A stretch of DNA of 64,000 nt from Favolaschia claudopus (GCA_037176885.1 JAWWNJ010000011.1:2418001-2482000); one strand, 5' to 3'; positions 44,947 through 57,718 are shown, numbered from the stretch's first letter. Notes: generated by a model from the letters alone, not told the origin. Numbers and translations: made by a program.

Positions 44947-46753
44947 ATGGGAGAGTTCACCCAGTCCATAGGCGAGTGTCGGTTATCATTCCTTCCATAC
45001 TGGACTAATTCTGAGGCCACAGGAGCCCTCACGCTAGGAGTCGTCTGTTAGTCCAGGGCGCTCGAGACTAGTTGCACTTGCACTGTCTGCTAAATATTCT
45101 CTTTAGTCAACACCTACATGATGGGCGTCTTGATGTCCCAATTCTTCACGTATTGGACAAATAGTGCGTCGCCCTGTCTCAGGCTTTGCTCAGGTGTCGT
45201 TCACTAACTGCTGCAATTCTTTGGCACAGAAAATGATGATTCGGTCTGGATTGGGTATGTCCTGTTTCTCGGATCGTTTAATTGTGAATGTTAGATTTGA
45301 ACTGTCTGTCTGTGGCGCCATTCAGGCTGTTGGTCTTCTTCCTTTTCGCGATCAATGCGGTGCACTCTGGCACAGTGGTCTATATGTTATGGTGCGTTTA
45401 TCTCTTAGTCTCCCTCGTAGTTTCGCAAATTTACTGATATCCTCCTCCTGCTGTTCCTTTCAGGTTCTATACTGTGGAGTCAGTGTTCCCTCAGCCGTTC
45501 TCGCTTATCTGAAGTCGAATTTGGCACTGAAATGAGATACCTCTTTCAGCAACTTCACCAATGCCGCAATCGTGACTCGTTCGTGTTCTTCTCACAACTC
45601 TTATCCCATTTTAAGTTATCGCTACCAACTTTAGACAACATCTGGGCACCTCCGTTCACAGCCGTCGGTGAGTGGCCTTCAACAACCTTCCAAGTCTCGT
45701 CGCTCATTTACTCCTCTTTCTCCCTGTATGTGCAGTAACGGCCATCCTCGCGTTCATATTCCACACTTTTCAGGTTTGCTAGCGGACTTGTCCAGTTTGT
45801 TTTCTTCGTCTGATCACTTTACCCTCGTTCTTCTCCAGTCTTGGCGAATATACAAATTCACGGGCAGCAAATTCCTCTCTATTGCCCTCATCGTCGGCGC
45901 GGTTGCTGCAATTGCGACGGGATTGGCCGCTGCGATTGGGTCTTGGTTGACTAGGGAGTACGTACTATGGATATCTCAGAATGTTTCTTTTTCATCGAAG
46001 GGCTTACATTGCCATTCAACATTATAGCCGGCGTAAACTCGCCGCAATACAGCCGATCGTCTACACGAATTTGACGCTGCAGACGATAGTCGACGTTATC
46101 ATCGCTGGTATGTCATTTGCATACAGATCCAATATCACATCTACAATCTGCTCATCTATCAATTGCGGTGGCAGGAACTATCACCATTGTACTAACCCGG
46201 TCGAAGACGTCGTTCGCGAGGACAGATCGAGTCCTCAACAGGCTTATTCAAACGGCCGTTCAATCTGGATGCTTTACAGGTGCGATGGCTCCTGCTAATC
46301 AACCTGTTGGCGCTGAGAATGTGGATGTGAATGAATGCAGCTGTTTTTGCCCTCGGGACCCTCTTCTCTTTCAAATTCAAGCCTGCCTCGTTCGTCTTGC
46401 TCATCTTTGCAGTTCCCATTGGGCGGATCTACACGCATGTGCGTCTTCCTCTTGCTCTTGCTCCCCATTCATGAATCAGAATATATGAATGACGACTGAC
46501 TGTTCAGACCCTCATGGACCACTTCACCCGACGCAACCAACTCCGCGATCTGCTCTCCAACAATGGCAACATGATCTCCGTGCCGAACTTTGGTCGGACG
46601 AGTGACGGCGTGCATGTTACGGTGGATACGATTATGATGGATAGTACCAGTACGCCGCGGGATGCAGATACGCAGACTAGCACCCGCAAGGATAAGGACC
46701 AGGATTATGGTTCGGATATTACTGGGAATTTGAAGGGTAGACCGGATTTGTAG
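44947..46753 (+). CDS. DUF6534-type seven-span membrane protein
   Basis: Many small exons splice to the DUF6534 layout: exon 1 MGEFTQSIGE...TGALTLGVV joins FNTYMMGVLMSQFFTYWTN, then KNDDSVWIGLLVFFLFAINAVHSGTVVYMLWFYTVDNFTNAAIVTR, DNIWAPPFTAV, ILAFIFHTFQ, SWRIYKFTGSKFLSIALIVGAVAAIATGLAAAIGSW, LAAIQPIVYTNLTLQTIVDVIIAGTITIVLTRSKTSF, and ALGTLFSFKFKPASFVLLIFAVPIGRIYTHTLMDHFTRR. The polar tail ends GNLKGRPDL. The family is basidiomycete-specific and uncharacterised, often listed near receptors. Two or three exon edges are inferred from phase alone. Confidence 0.7.
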
Positions 46754-47751
46754 GTAGATATGGATGGAACTGAGGAAACAAGGTTGTACCTGTTGAGGGG
46801 AGAAATTTATCAATGTTTGGGCTAGGGATAGGTTTATATGGATTTGGTTGTAGATTGGTTGTTACTAGAATGCAGCGGGGTCTTTCCGCTTCGGAAACTG
46901 AAGACACTGTTGGACTCGGATTCGACCAGAACTTAAGTAAGTCGGGAATTTCCGAGTCGAGTCTTGGTCGAGTCTTCTTCAAGTTCGCTGCCAGGGCAAT
47001 CGACGGGTTGATGCCGAACGCCACTGCAGACTGCAGTCGGGCGAGCAGGAGTGAGACCGAGAAAGGGCGAAGAAAAAGGGAGAGAGGGAAATTCTTGGGA
47101 AATTCACCACGTGATGCGAAATCAATACCCAAATATTTGGCTGATAATGATCTGTTTTTCTTTCCCTCCCTTCCCGTTGTACCCAAGTTGTACCGGTCGC
47201 TGAACGCCGGCTTCACCTCGACGAAAATTGGGTTCACAAGAATCACAAAGAGTCGCAAACGTCACTCAGCCTCCTGCTGCCTTATACTGTGGCCCTCCGA
47301 ATTTCTGCGCGCGCCATGAACCTGAGAAACTGACTGGGAGAAGTGCCACGAAAAGGATTGGCCGCGCAAAACTGCAGTAACACTCACCAAGAATACGTCC
47401 CAGGGTTACACGGCGGCGGGTTAGCTCCGGAGCCAAGAGACGGCATGACCCGGGAGGTCAAAAAATAGTCCCGTCAATGCTCATGAGCATATGGTATGAC
47501 GGGGTCCCGGATGTTCACCTGAGGATATGACGAATGAGAATTTTCCTCTGTCGCGTGGTGATCGACTGAAAAAAGGAAGACGGAACACACGAGGTAATTT
47601 GCAAAACGGCCGGGGCAAAGGTGATCGAGAGTTAAAATGTCTTCAGAAGTGAGACTGACACTTTTCTGCCCCTAGATCCCCCAAAGTCTCATTACAGTCT
47701 ATTCTATTTGAGGGAGCGGAGGGGCATACCGCTTTTATAACCTCCCCCGAG
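46754..47751. other. 1.0 kb spacer upstream of P450-2
   Basis: No recognised gene; short ORFs only. TTTTATAA occurs 15-20 bp before the P450 ATG, too close for a normal TATA box. Confidence 0.45.
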
Positions 47752-49571
47752 ATGACTTACCTGCAATACTGCGTCGCGACATTCCTCCTTCTCCCAGCTG
47801 CCGTCGTCCTCGTCCATATTTTGGTCTATCTGGTGGATCCGTATGGCCTTCGCCAGCATCCTGGACCATTTTGGGCCAAATTCTCCTCTGCGTGGCTTGG
47901 TTGGGTCGCAAAGCAAGGGCACCGAAGCGAAGTAATTCATGAGCTGCATAGAATATACGGTGCGTGGTACACTCACCTCATTCTATGCACCGACTGACGT
48001 CGGAGATTCAGGCCCTATCGTCAGAATATCTCCCGCAGAAGTCTCCATCGCCGACGCCGACGCTTTTGCCGTTGTCTACGGCCACGGAAATGGAGCTCTG
48101 AAGTCTTCGCTGTACGACGAATTTGTCTCCATCGACTGCTCGATGTTCAATACTCGCGATCGCGCCCAACACGCCCGTAAACGCAAGATCGTCTCACACG
48201 CCTTCTCGCACAAAAGCGTCCTCGAACTCGAAACCCACATTCGGCGGCACATCGCCCTCCTCCTCGTGCAATGGGATCGCCTGTACGACGGTGCGGTCAA
48301 GGGGATGTCTGGGTCCGAGGGGGAAGGTGGCTGGAGCGGGCATAACGGCCGTCTCTGGCTGAATTGCTTCCCATGGATGAACTACCTCGCTTTTGACACC
48401 ATCGGCGACCTCGCTCTGGGTACCTCATTCGGCATGATAACATCTGCCCACGACGCTGCGCCCATTCCCGCCAAAAGCACGAGCTTCACCGACCTCGAGT
48501 TTGCGAACCCCGAAGTTACTCACATACCTGCTATCGCGGTTCTCAACGGCCGAGGGGAGTATGCAGCGGCGATGGGTGTGTTGCCCGCGTGGTTAAGGCC
48601 ATTCGCGGCGCAGCTCCCGTGGTATCGCGCCCGTGCGCAGAGCACCCCTGAGTTGACGGGAATGGCGATTGTCGCGGTGTCGAAGCGTCTCGCGGTGCCC
48701 GTGGATCGCGTGGACCTTCTCAGTCAGCTTCAGCTCGGTTCAGACGATCGCGGAGAGCTTTTGGATAGGAAGGAACTCACCGTAGAAGCACAGAGTTTCA
48801 TTCTTGCAGGGTCAGATACGACAGCCAAGTGCGTTATACCCCAAATCTTCATTTCATTGACGCTGATACGCCCACCTAGCTCAATAACCGCCATCATCCA
48901 CCATATCGCCGCAAATCCCTCCGTTCAGTCGCGCCTGCAGCAAGAACTAGATGAATATGTTTGCACCGTCGACGAACCCACAGCAACGTACGAACAGATC
49001 AAACACCTCCCATACCTCGAAGCATGCATCAACGAGGGAATGCGCGTCCATTCTACCGTGGGGTTAGGCCTCCCGCGTATTGTGCCAGAAGGTGAGAGAA
49101 TCAGGGTCAACAGTTTTAGCCTCCATGCGTACTTACCTGTCCACAAGGTGGTCTGACCATCTGCGGCCATTTTTTCCCAGCGAGATCGGTAGTGGGCGTA
49201 CCCGCGTACACAGTCCATCGCGATCCTGAAATTTGGGGTCATGACGCAGATGTCTTCCGCCCCGAACGTTGGCTCGACGCAAACGACAAGTTGCCCGCGA
49301 TGTTGAAGGCTTTCAATCCGTTTTCCACAGGATCTCGGTTAGTTCACTGTTGAACATTCGAACGACAAAAATTGATCTCATTAACCCGTCCCTGATCAGG
49401 GGTTGTGTTGGACGAAACCTTGCTTCGCTTGAACTCACGCTGTTTGCTGCGACTCTGTTTCGCCGATATCGCTTCGTTTTGGCTGAACCGGAGAAATCTG
49501 TGCGTCACTTCGCGGAATGGTTGGATCCTCATTTTGAATCTGACGTTGCAATCGCAGATCGAAACATGTGA
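47752..49571 (+). CDS. Cytochrome P450, CYP53-like or related (five exons)
   Basis: Intact microsomal monooxygenase. Signal anchor MTYLQYCVATFLLLPAAVVLVHILVYLV, then HPGPFWAKFSSAW and a long N-terminal half with NTRDRAQHARKRKIVSHAF (helix C). I-helix is ILAGSDTTAN, ExxR is EGMR in YLEACINEGMRVHSTVG, PERW is RPERWLD, and the haem-binding loop is FSTGSRGCVGRNLA with Cys ligand. Introns with canonical ends sit at about 47959, 48829, 49090 and 49339. The whole resembles benzoate para-hydroxylase-like fungal P450s, but the P450 clan is not decided by motif alone. Stop after IADRNM at 49569-49571. Confidence 0.88.
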
Positions 49572-50000
49572 AGGATTCATCCGGAAGCCGGTTCGATGCG
49601 ACGTGGGGATCAAGAGACGAGATTCTTGAGATTGAGGAAACAATTTTCAGGGTTTTTTGGCTGGACGTACTTAGGGGGATAGTTAGAATGGCATACATAG
49701 TGGAAAACGCAACTCATCTTCTGCACTGGAAATTTGCCTTTCGACAAGTCGTGGACCGATGGCAGAACATTCAAGGACTCGGACGTTGCTTGCATTGTAA
49801 GCCATGAGTCAAGGATCGAAGCTGGCAGAAGAAGTTGGGCCAGTGAAGGGATGGTGGAAGGATTGAGGGAAAGAAAACAAAAGCATGATCCATGAAGGAT
49901 GCTGTGACGCACCTTGAGTATCCCTCCGGGTTCAAATGCCCAATCAAGCCAGCTTTGTAACGCAGTTTGTACAGAAGTCTAGAAATACACAAATTCAAAT
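49572..50000. other. Spacer between convergent genes
   Basis: About 430 bp between the 3' ends of P450-2 and the DUF6533 gene; nothing recognised. Confidence 0.5.
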
Positions 50001-52203
50001 TTAACGCCACCCCGTCGACTGACTTTGAACACCGTCATTCACGGTCGTACCAGGAATACTGCCAACTGTAGTCCACGGAATTCTTGACGGATAATCGATA
50101 GTATCCAGTTCTATAGTCGTCATTGGCTCCCGTTCCGATGGATCTGTATATGGGGTGGTAGTGGTGGTGGGGAGGGCAGTGGATTCCACAGGTGCGAGAC
50201 GCTTGATGTTGAGCAGAACGCGGGAGCCGATGATGGAGGTTACGCTGTCGGAGAATGTGAGAGGAATGAAACAAATGAGCGACGCCTTGAGCACTTACGC
50301 GAGCCCAGGACTGTAGATCGTCTTTCAGCAAAATTCGAAAACGGAAAACCAAGACGCACGCTATCATCAATTCCGCCAATGACTGCCTTGCTGCCGCCCA
50401 TATCACGACTTCGGGAAGGAATGTCGCTAGGTTCTGTGTTAGCGCTTCTTCAAGGCGTACATACTCAATTTGCAAAATTCACCGAAAATTGCGACAAACC
50501 AAAACACCCCGTCTCTTAGAAATAGACTATATATCGGCATGCGGGCTCGCGTGCGTCCGTGGATGAGCAAGGTTTTTCCGCATTTGTAAACGGTCAGGAT
50601 GAACATCGTGGCAGACTGCGAATTGCAAGGTGCGTCAGACCGAGTAGCAGAGAGACGAAACGTAAGGAGTATAGGTGACGGTATGTCGAAACGAGAGAGG
50701 ACTCACGACGATCAACACTGGCAAAGAATAGAATGTGAAATATCGGGGGACGAGACCTGCGACAATTTGTTTCGTTAGAAATAATCGAGACCCGCGGAAG
50801 AGGAGGAAGACCAAAGAAAACACACATACCGAGTGGATAGCATCCCGTCAACGGCCACCTTGAGAAGCAATTCGATGGTCAATGTGCCCTTGATTGATCA
50901 ACATTACAGACGCGCACCCAATTGGCCAGAAAGCTTTGCTCATATTCAACGATAAAATAGATTACCAATAGAGCGAATGAGAACGTACATTTCGTTGTGT
51001 ATATCGTAAAATGCGAGACTAGAGCCCTGCGAGAAATCTCAGCTTCCATTCGCGTGAATCAGGTAATAATTGAACTGACATCGTTAAGATTTCAACTACG
51101 CGCGAGACGCTGAGAATCCATAGAAGACAGAGAGAGCAGATGGGACGTACGCCCAATCATTGGAACTAAAACGTATAACAGCCATCGTGCTTTTTCGTAG
51201 AGGAGCCACACGCTGAGAGGATATGAGTCAGTTAGAATATCTCATAGAGGGAAGGGAGAATGAATGAATCTTCGCAACGTACCGTAGCACCAAAATGAAG
51301 TCCACCGTGGCTAGAATCATAGTACTCGACACCGCCTCCGTCTTTCCCAAATAATTCAGGGATTAAAGAAGGATGAGGAAACTGGCGCACATTGAAATAT
51401 TTTATACATCTTTGTGAGCCCACGGCTCCTGGGTTAGCCTTCCGTTGAATGAAAAATGAGAAGCGGAACACTAACGCCTGGACGAGTCATTAGAGAACAA
51501 TCAAACGAACACACAAGAACACAGCGCACGGCATCGGATTTATATGGGCTTAGCATTACTTCATTTCGTGATGAGTTCTTGCTGTGTCGCTGGGACAGGG
51601 AGATCAAGCGTACCAATTGCGTCAACTCTGAAGGAAGGATGGGGTGTGAATTTGCTGGCCTGCATATGGGAGACAGACGCACAATAAAGCTATGAGAGTA
51701 AAATATCGGTTCTGGAGATGCGGATTGATTCTTCCGCCGAAGAGTATGCTGAGAAAACACACCCATAGCTGGCGGTACGGCGAAATTAGCATACGAACAA
51801 ACAAAAGGGAGTGTGTGACGCACATAAACAACATTGGTAGTATGCCAACTGCTTTTCCACATGTGCTCCACCTAATTCCGCTTGAACATACGCATAGATT
51901 GCGAACATCCGAACCCACCTCGTCTTGGAACGTTATCAGATGGTCCCAGCTACATTTTGAGGGATCCTTCAGCCTGAGTTGTATTGTTATGATTTGAAGG
52001 ACGAGAGAGACGCACGCGACAACTGACAGAGCAGCGACTAAATATCATCGACAGAAAGACGAAAGAATAAGTCAGAAATAAAATCGAATGAAGATGAAGA
52101 GGACATAAGACACACCGATCATGGAGTTGGTCGTCCGTGCGTCTGTGAGGACTTGAAGCACTTCGGGGTCGGATGCGTCGTGAGCTTGGGATACCATGGA
52201 CAT
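50001..52203 (-). CDS. DUF6533-type multi-pass membrane protein (many small exons)
   Basis: N-terminus from ATG 52203 reads MSMVSQAHDASDPEVLQVLTDARTTNSMI, then VACVSLVLQIITIQLRL and the family signature WDHLITFQDEV. The next exons include HMWKSSWHTTNVVY, then AVSSTMILATVDFILVLRVWLLYEKARWLLYVLVPMI. The C-terminal half is clear: YSLFLRDGVFWFVAIF, NLATFLPEVVIWAAARQSLAELMIA, SIIGSRVLLNIKRL and a Ser/Thr/Pro tail ending QSQSTGWR with TAA at 50001-50003. The exons between about 51900 and 51000 are uncertain, since the sequence there is broken into short pieces. Role unknown. Confidence 0.6.
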
Positions 52204-53129
52204 GGTGGAGGGGGAACGGGGAGGCGAAGAGAGGAGTGGTAGCACCAGCCCAAGGCGCGAGGGAGGCGGAAACGAAGGAGAAAGAGTGGGGATGGTGGAG
52301 AGAACTCGAGGTACCGGCCAAGAAAAAGCAATAAATCAATCTTGTAACCGAGTGTAGCGAGTGATGATCCGTTGACGTCGGCAGTCGGGACGGTTGCACA
52401 CTTACTTTATTTGTTGAGTTTTCGATATGTAATCGCTGGATTATACCGGCGTAGACTCTTCGAGCCCAAATTGTTACACAGAGCGCTGTAAGCACTCCTT
52501 GAAAACGTGCTTTCTCGTTAACTAGACTCGGTGAAATGCTTTCAGAAAAACACGTGAATGCAAGGTGATTGATCGTGCCTGATGTGGTGGTGGTGAACTC
52601 GCGAGTCGTATGAGTGAATAGCCTATCAGACATCTGAAATTCAGAATCGTCGCATGGAAAATTGGCTCGCCACAAAGGCAGTTTCCGTCAACTTTGACAT
52701 TTGGGCGCAAACTTGAATCATCGGCTCGAGATCATTACCGGCGCCGAGTCGGGGCCGCTTCGAGATCTGAAGCTCGTGAATTCGAAACTTCAGCAAAAGT
52801 GGAAAGTGAAAGCGATTTATGCAATTACTTTACCACTATATCCGGCCATTCAACATGATGATGGTGGTTCGGGACAAGAGGTGAATGTCACGAAGTCACA
52901 CATAGTGACAGCAGTGTTTCGGGGGGATTCGGCCGAAAGTCCGAGGGTTGGAATTTCGCGGAAAATTCACGCTAAAATTCAACTCACCCTTCGATGCTCG
53001 AGATTTGTGAATGGGCGGATTGGCAGGTAAATAAAATCTGCCGTGTGAGCCTGATCGTATAGCAGCCACAATCAGCTTGGACTCTGGAGCTCAGTGCCTA
53101 GTACCCAATGCATTGCTCCTGGCAGCAAC
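52204..53129. other. Spacer without a recognisable gene
   Basis: About 0.9 kb between the DUF6533 promoter and the 3' end of the amino-acid permease. A GATTCGGCCGAAAGT match to the first 40 bases of the window lies at 52927-52941. Confidence 0.4.
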
Positions 53130-54898
53130 CTACACGCCATTACTCACACAAGAAAACACACCTCCAACCGTCGAAGTTTTGTACGAGTTGATGATGGATT
53201 GGATCGACACCTTTCCATGCATCAGCATCCGTATCACTTCACCTGGAACGAATAAAATAAAATAAAATCAAGCTGTGACTCACATACGTCCCAGCCACGG
53301 TCATAAAACTCCCCACCGCGACAAGGAAGTAGTTAAGAACGGTCTCGGCGGAGCGCTGGTAACCTTTCCAACGTTCAGAGGGCGGGTAGAGGATGAGGTA
53401 GCAGAGGGCCCAGTAGATGAATCCGAACCAGCCGTCTGGAAATGAGTGAGAATAGTAAAGAAAGAGTTGATATCGAACGAAAGAAAATAAAACCGAAAAG
53501 ATACTGACCAAACAAGGCACTCATAAGCGACAACATATCGCTGAAAAACGGGATCATCTCCGCAATGAGGAAAGCCAGAGTCCACGATATGGCCATGATA
53601 CCTCCCCAGGTGAACCACGCTTGGAGGGTGTTTGTGTAGCGGTGTTTGGAATGGGCGTAGATGCGGAAGAATATGAAGCGCGTGGTCACGGACTGCGCGG
53701 TGTTGCGCAGGAAAATGGGAGAGGATTGTTGAATATAGATTATGATATGAGGATAGTCGAAAAGGAAGAGCAGGAGACGCACGCAATACAACGCCCCCAG
53801 ATAGAAGATCGTTGGAATAGCAAAGCAAAACGTGATCTTTTTGTATAGAGGCAAGAGAGAGGCGAGAGCGGGTGCGGTCATGTACTGGTTGCCGACGAAG
53901 TGGTACATGATTGCGCCGGTGAGGGTGTAGACGACGGTTCCGGCGATGGTTGATAGAGTGAGTGCTGTGTGCCCAAGGAGCATTGAGTTCGAGTCAGTAG
54001 GAAGTAGGAAGGCAAAGATGGGTGAACATACATACGTTTGAGGAATTGACGCGGTTCCTTCATTTCAGCGATGATCTTGAAAAAAAAAACGGTTCAATTC
54101 CCCAAAGAGAAGTAGCAGAGGTGGATTGAAGAAACAAAAAAAAACGAAACGCACGGAAGGCAGCGTGATTTGGCCTACAAAGGTGAACGTGATGTTCAAG
54201 AACGCTCCCATCCCTGTAAACGGAAGTTCACAATACGAGATATAAATATTATCATCAGATTGAATATCATACTACCAACGCACGCACGCACCTAAAACGA
54301 AACTCGTCCCAGGCACCGGCCACGCCCTCACAATCGCGTCCCCCAAGTCAGGGGTGAATCCCTCCGGGTGCAGTTGAATTCCAGAGAACACAAGCGCGAG
54401 GAGAATCGCCACGCTCATCATGAGGGCGCTGAACGTGCCCAGGCCGCCCAGGAAATTGAGGGTACGTGGGAGGCTGACGAGGAAGCAGATGAGGGCGGAG
54501 ATGAAGCTGAAGAGGATGGTGCATTGGGAGGCGTTTGTGAGGGTGTTGAGGAGTTTGGCGCCGACGAGGCAGTGGAAGCCTATGAGGGATGGGATGGGAT
54601 TCAATTTGACTTTAATCGGGGATATAGAAATACGAAAGCCAAAGAAGATGAAGAAGAAGATGAAGAGAAGAAGAAGAATGAGCACACCTTGAATGAAGGT
54701 ATTATTCAGGATGAACATCACTGCTGTGAAATTGTATCCCCGATCCGACCCGCCGAAGATGATGCGCCCGATATCGCAGACGTCGCGGACTTCTGGGTGT
54801 TTGAGGCAGAATCTCCAGAGGATGTAGGATGTGTATTGGACGGAGGCTGCGACTGCGATGGTCACGATGACGGCTGGGGCCATGCCGAGGATCGAGAA

Positions 54899-55092
54899 TG
54901 TTGAAATTCCGTTGCTATATCCACTTGAATATCCGCAGGTATATTTCATATCCTGTCCATTGCCCATCCAACGAGTACATGTAGTCTAGTTACGATGTGG
55001 TCCTCTATATTCATGTGCTACTTTCCCTTAGATACATTTCATATTCCCAAACAGTATCTTGAATTCACTCCTTCACTCTCATTCTCACAATA
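54899..55092 (+). repeat. 5' LTR of the gag-only element
   Basis: 194 bp; one mismatch with 56558-56751. In the spliced permease reading, the LTR start would be read through into the transporter frame. Confidence 0.9.
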
Positions 55093-55424
55093 GGTTATGG
55101 GCCCCGCCCTACGGCCTAACTGACCTCCCGTCGCTCCATCGCTGCGCATCAACCAGTCTCTGATCTCGACGATCATTTGCACCCCTCGATCACCTCGCAT
55201 CACCCTCGCATCGGCCTGACCAGCCCAAACGGTTGTACCCGTCACCTCGGAACTTAGTCGCACTCGGCCCGCCAGCCCAAACGGCGTTTGTCCGGCAGTA
55301 GCCCCGGCACATTCTTCTCCGGCCGCATCTCCGGCATCCTTTCGGCATCAGTCTCCGAATTATTTTTGCGACGCTTCTACCGCAACTCGCATAGCTTTAC
55401 CAGCTCAAAAAGGTTGTTTTATCT

Positions 55425-55760
55425 GTGACGCACACTCCATCTACGCCTCTCACATTCCCGTGCACCGTGACGCTCTCGACGCCTCTCACACGCACCATCA
55501 CACTTCCGCGCTCCGAGACGCCCTCGCCGCCTCTCACGCAACTCTCACGCGCACCATTCCCGCGCACTGTGACGCCCTCGCCGCCTCTCACCCACATTAT
55601 TTCTTCCCGCGCACCGTGACGCCTCTGCCGCCCCTCACGCGCACACACACCTCTTCCGTGCCACCTTTGTCTGTCACGCGCATCACCGGGAACTTTCCCG
55701 CGCACCGTCACCTTTCACGTACTTTCTGTGAAGCTCACCTCACGCCTCTCGCATAATCAC
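55425..55760 (+). repeat. Degenerate CTCACGC-rich repeat in the element leader
   Basis: Recurring blocks of CGCCTCTCAC, CGTGACGC and CGCACCGT run from about 55430 to 55750 between the LTR and gag. It looks like a low-complexity leader, with no clear period. Confidence 0.5.
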
Positions 55761-55777
55761 CATCACACACTGCTACC

Positions 55778-56427
55778 ATGCCCGATTTCACGGCATACCG
55801 CATTCAACATCTCCTTGGGGAGGATAATTACCATACATGGTCAATAAAAATGCTCGACATCCTAACCGACATGGGACTCATCGAGTACGTCGATGGAACC
55901 ACCCCCCCAACCCGTTCACGCCCTCGACGAACATGGCAATATTTTCGATCTTCGCGGCATCACTGCTGCTCGCATCACTGCCTGGAAGAAGAAGGATCGG
56001 CAAGCTTTATCCCAAATCCGACTTCGCGTCTCGGATGATCCGCTGATCTACATCGCCAATGCGGCTTCATCTTCGGCTGCATGGAACACCCTCGCCGACA
56101 CGTACCAACCCAAAGGTGTAATCTCCGTTGTTCTTCTCCGCCGCCAACTCTTCCGCATTCATTGTGAAGAAGGCGCAAGCATCGAGGATCATATTCGCAC
56201 ACTCACCAATCTTCGCACCCAACTCGCTTGCGGCTTCTCAGCAATCCGTCCTTTCCGAATCTGAATTCTCCATGACGCTTCTCACGTCGTTGCCTGACTC
56301 ATGGGACACCTTCATCTCTGGTGTCGATACCACTTCCCTCGACAACTCCTCGAAACTCATCGCTCGAATTCTTGAACAGGATCGCCGACGCAAATCCCGC
56401 CGTCTTTCCGACGAAGCTACAGTTTAA
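55778..56427 (+). pseudogene. Copia Gag with two frameshifts
   Basis: Begins MPDFTAYRIQHLLGEDNYHTWSIKML, a standard Copia gag start. It then shifts frame at the C7 run 55902-55908; the correct continuation is in another frame, ALDEHGNIFDLRGITAARITAWKK. It shifts again near 56236 before SVLSESEFSMTLLTSLPDSWDTFISG, and ends RRLSDEATV. No zinc knuckle is left. Homopolymer slippage is the likely cause of the first shift. Confidence 0.75.
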
Positions 56428-56557
56428 CCCTCACAATCCTTGGCTCTGCGCCACCCCATACACTTCCATTTCCTTCACCCTACTGCAAATTCATCCAACC
56501 TATCCAATCACGAATACCTCACTTTCCAGATTGGTATGACTCGTGCTTGAGGGGGAG

Positions 56558-56751
56558 TGTTGAAATTCCGTTGCTATATCCACTTGAATATCCGCAGGTA
56601 TATTTCATATCCTGTCCATTGCCCATCCAACGAGTACATGTAGTCTAGTTACGATGTGGTCCTCTATATTCCTGTGCTACTTTCCCTTAGATACATTTCA
56701 TATTCCCAAACAGTATCTTGAATTCACTCCTTCACTCTCATTCTCACAATA
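56558..56751 (+). repeat. 3' LTR of the gag-only element
   Basis: 194 bp partner of 54899-55092; GAGAA follows it. Confidence 0.9.
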
Positions 56752-57183
56752 GAGAAAGACCTAAAGCAATATATAGCAAATGAAGTTACTTTCATACCAT
56801 GGAAGGGAAACAAATAATACGGACTGAGGAAAGGACAGGATAGCGAGGCAGATGTATTCAGACATCAAGAGCGCGGTTGTCTAAGGGATGCAGTCGGCGA
56901 CTGGTGAGCGTTCGGAAGGTAGTGTTTGGTGCCGCACCTTCTGCCAACTACAAGACCTGTATCGTATCGGGTGATCGCGTTCTTGAGCAATCTGGGCACC
57001 GACGCTGTAGATACTTGAAACAGCCACCTCCTCCGAGTCCTCCTTATCCGGCTTGTATTCGACCACATCTTCACCGTCCTGCGAGGAAGTCTGGTCCTCG
57101 ATTTTCTTGAGCTCGTCGATGGTCATGTTTGGAGATGAGGAGCGCATCGAACGTAAGGCGTCGTTTTCTTCTGGAATAGCCAT

Positions 57184-57718
57184 GACATGAGATCATGGGA
57201 GAACCACTGCGAGATAAACCTGCATCATGTGGTCCAGCTATCGAGCTTGATAGTGAATTCTCATGGTGTCCCGTGTATTCCGTCTTCTACAAGCGGGTTC
57301 GAATTCGCAAGTCAATAATAGCCTTATCTTGCAGTTTATTGAACCGATCTTTACTTGAAAAGTTGCGGCATGTTCAGGTAAATTTGTGAACGAGACAAGG
57401 CCTTACCTCAACCAACCTTCCGGCGGGTAAGAAGTGAATCACTTCGACGCCAGGCTCCAGCGATACCGATCAAGTCGTAGGCTGTAATTGGACCTGCACA
57501 GTTTGCCACGGAGCCCGAAGCAATTGAGAGAGAGAGGGACCCTGGAGATAGCACTCAACCACGATTTACTCTGTCCCAGTAAGTTGAACATAGCAGATGT
57601 TGTTAGGACGTGTTGCGAGGCGGAGGAAGAGCACAGAGAATCAAAGTCATAACAACACCAAATAGCCAAATATTTGGACGCGTTGATTTGCATCACGTGG
57701 ATTTCTTTCTCTCCTTCT
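57184..57718. other. Spacer upstream of the permease
   Basis: Promoter side of the permease gene. No gene recognised. Confidence 0.45.

Larger units (their letters stand above)
54899..56751 (+). mobile_element. Gag-only Copia-like LTR element (1.85 kb)
   Basis: 194 bp LTRs at 54899-55092 and 56558-56751 differ by one base (CATGTG versus CCTGTG). Both start TGTTGAAATT and end CTCACAATA; GAGAA is duplicated outside (54894-54898 and 56752-56756). A GAGGGGGAG polypurine tract precedes the right LTR. Inside are only a frameshifted gag and low-complexity leader; protease, integrase and RT are missing. It depends on a partner element to move. Confidence 0.9.
53130..57183 (-). pseudogene. Amino-acid/auxin permease (AAAP) gene interrupted by a Copia derivative
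   Basis: Amino-acid:proton symporter of the AAAP family. Exon 1 (ATG 57183) encodes a hydrophilic cytosolic head, MAIPEENDALRSMRSSSPNM...SYRSCSWQK; then ALLMSEYICLAILSFPQS and, after an intron, SFSILGMAPAVIVTIAVAASVQYTSYILWRFCLKHPEVRD. Further spans include GFHCLVGAKLLNTLTNASQC, PRTLNFLGGLGTFSALMM, YTLTGAIMYHFVGNQYMTAPAL and DGWFGFIYWALCYLILYPP, and the tail is GTYVSIQSIINSYKTST with stop at 53130-53132. A 1.85 kb element sits in the exon between the codons for SFS and ILGM with GAGAA duplicated. Without it, all frames would join, so this allele is a recent knock-out unless the transcript is spliced around it. Confidence 0.82.

Noticed and set aside
52927..52941. GATTCGGCCGAAAGT shared with the first 40 bases of the window
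   Set aside because: The match contains a palindromic TTCGGCCGAA and covers about 15 bases only; chance or a common motif cannot be told apart.
54272..54967. Permease ORF starting MGNGQDMKYTCGYSS
   Set aside because: The first 30 residues are LTR sequence read through; the true N-terminus lies beyond the element at 57183.
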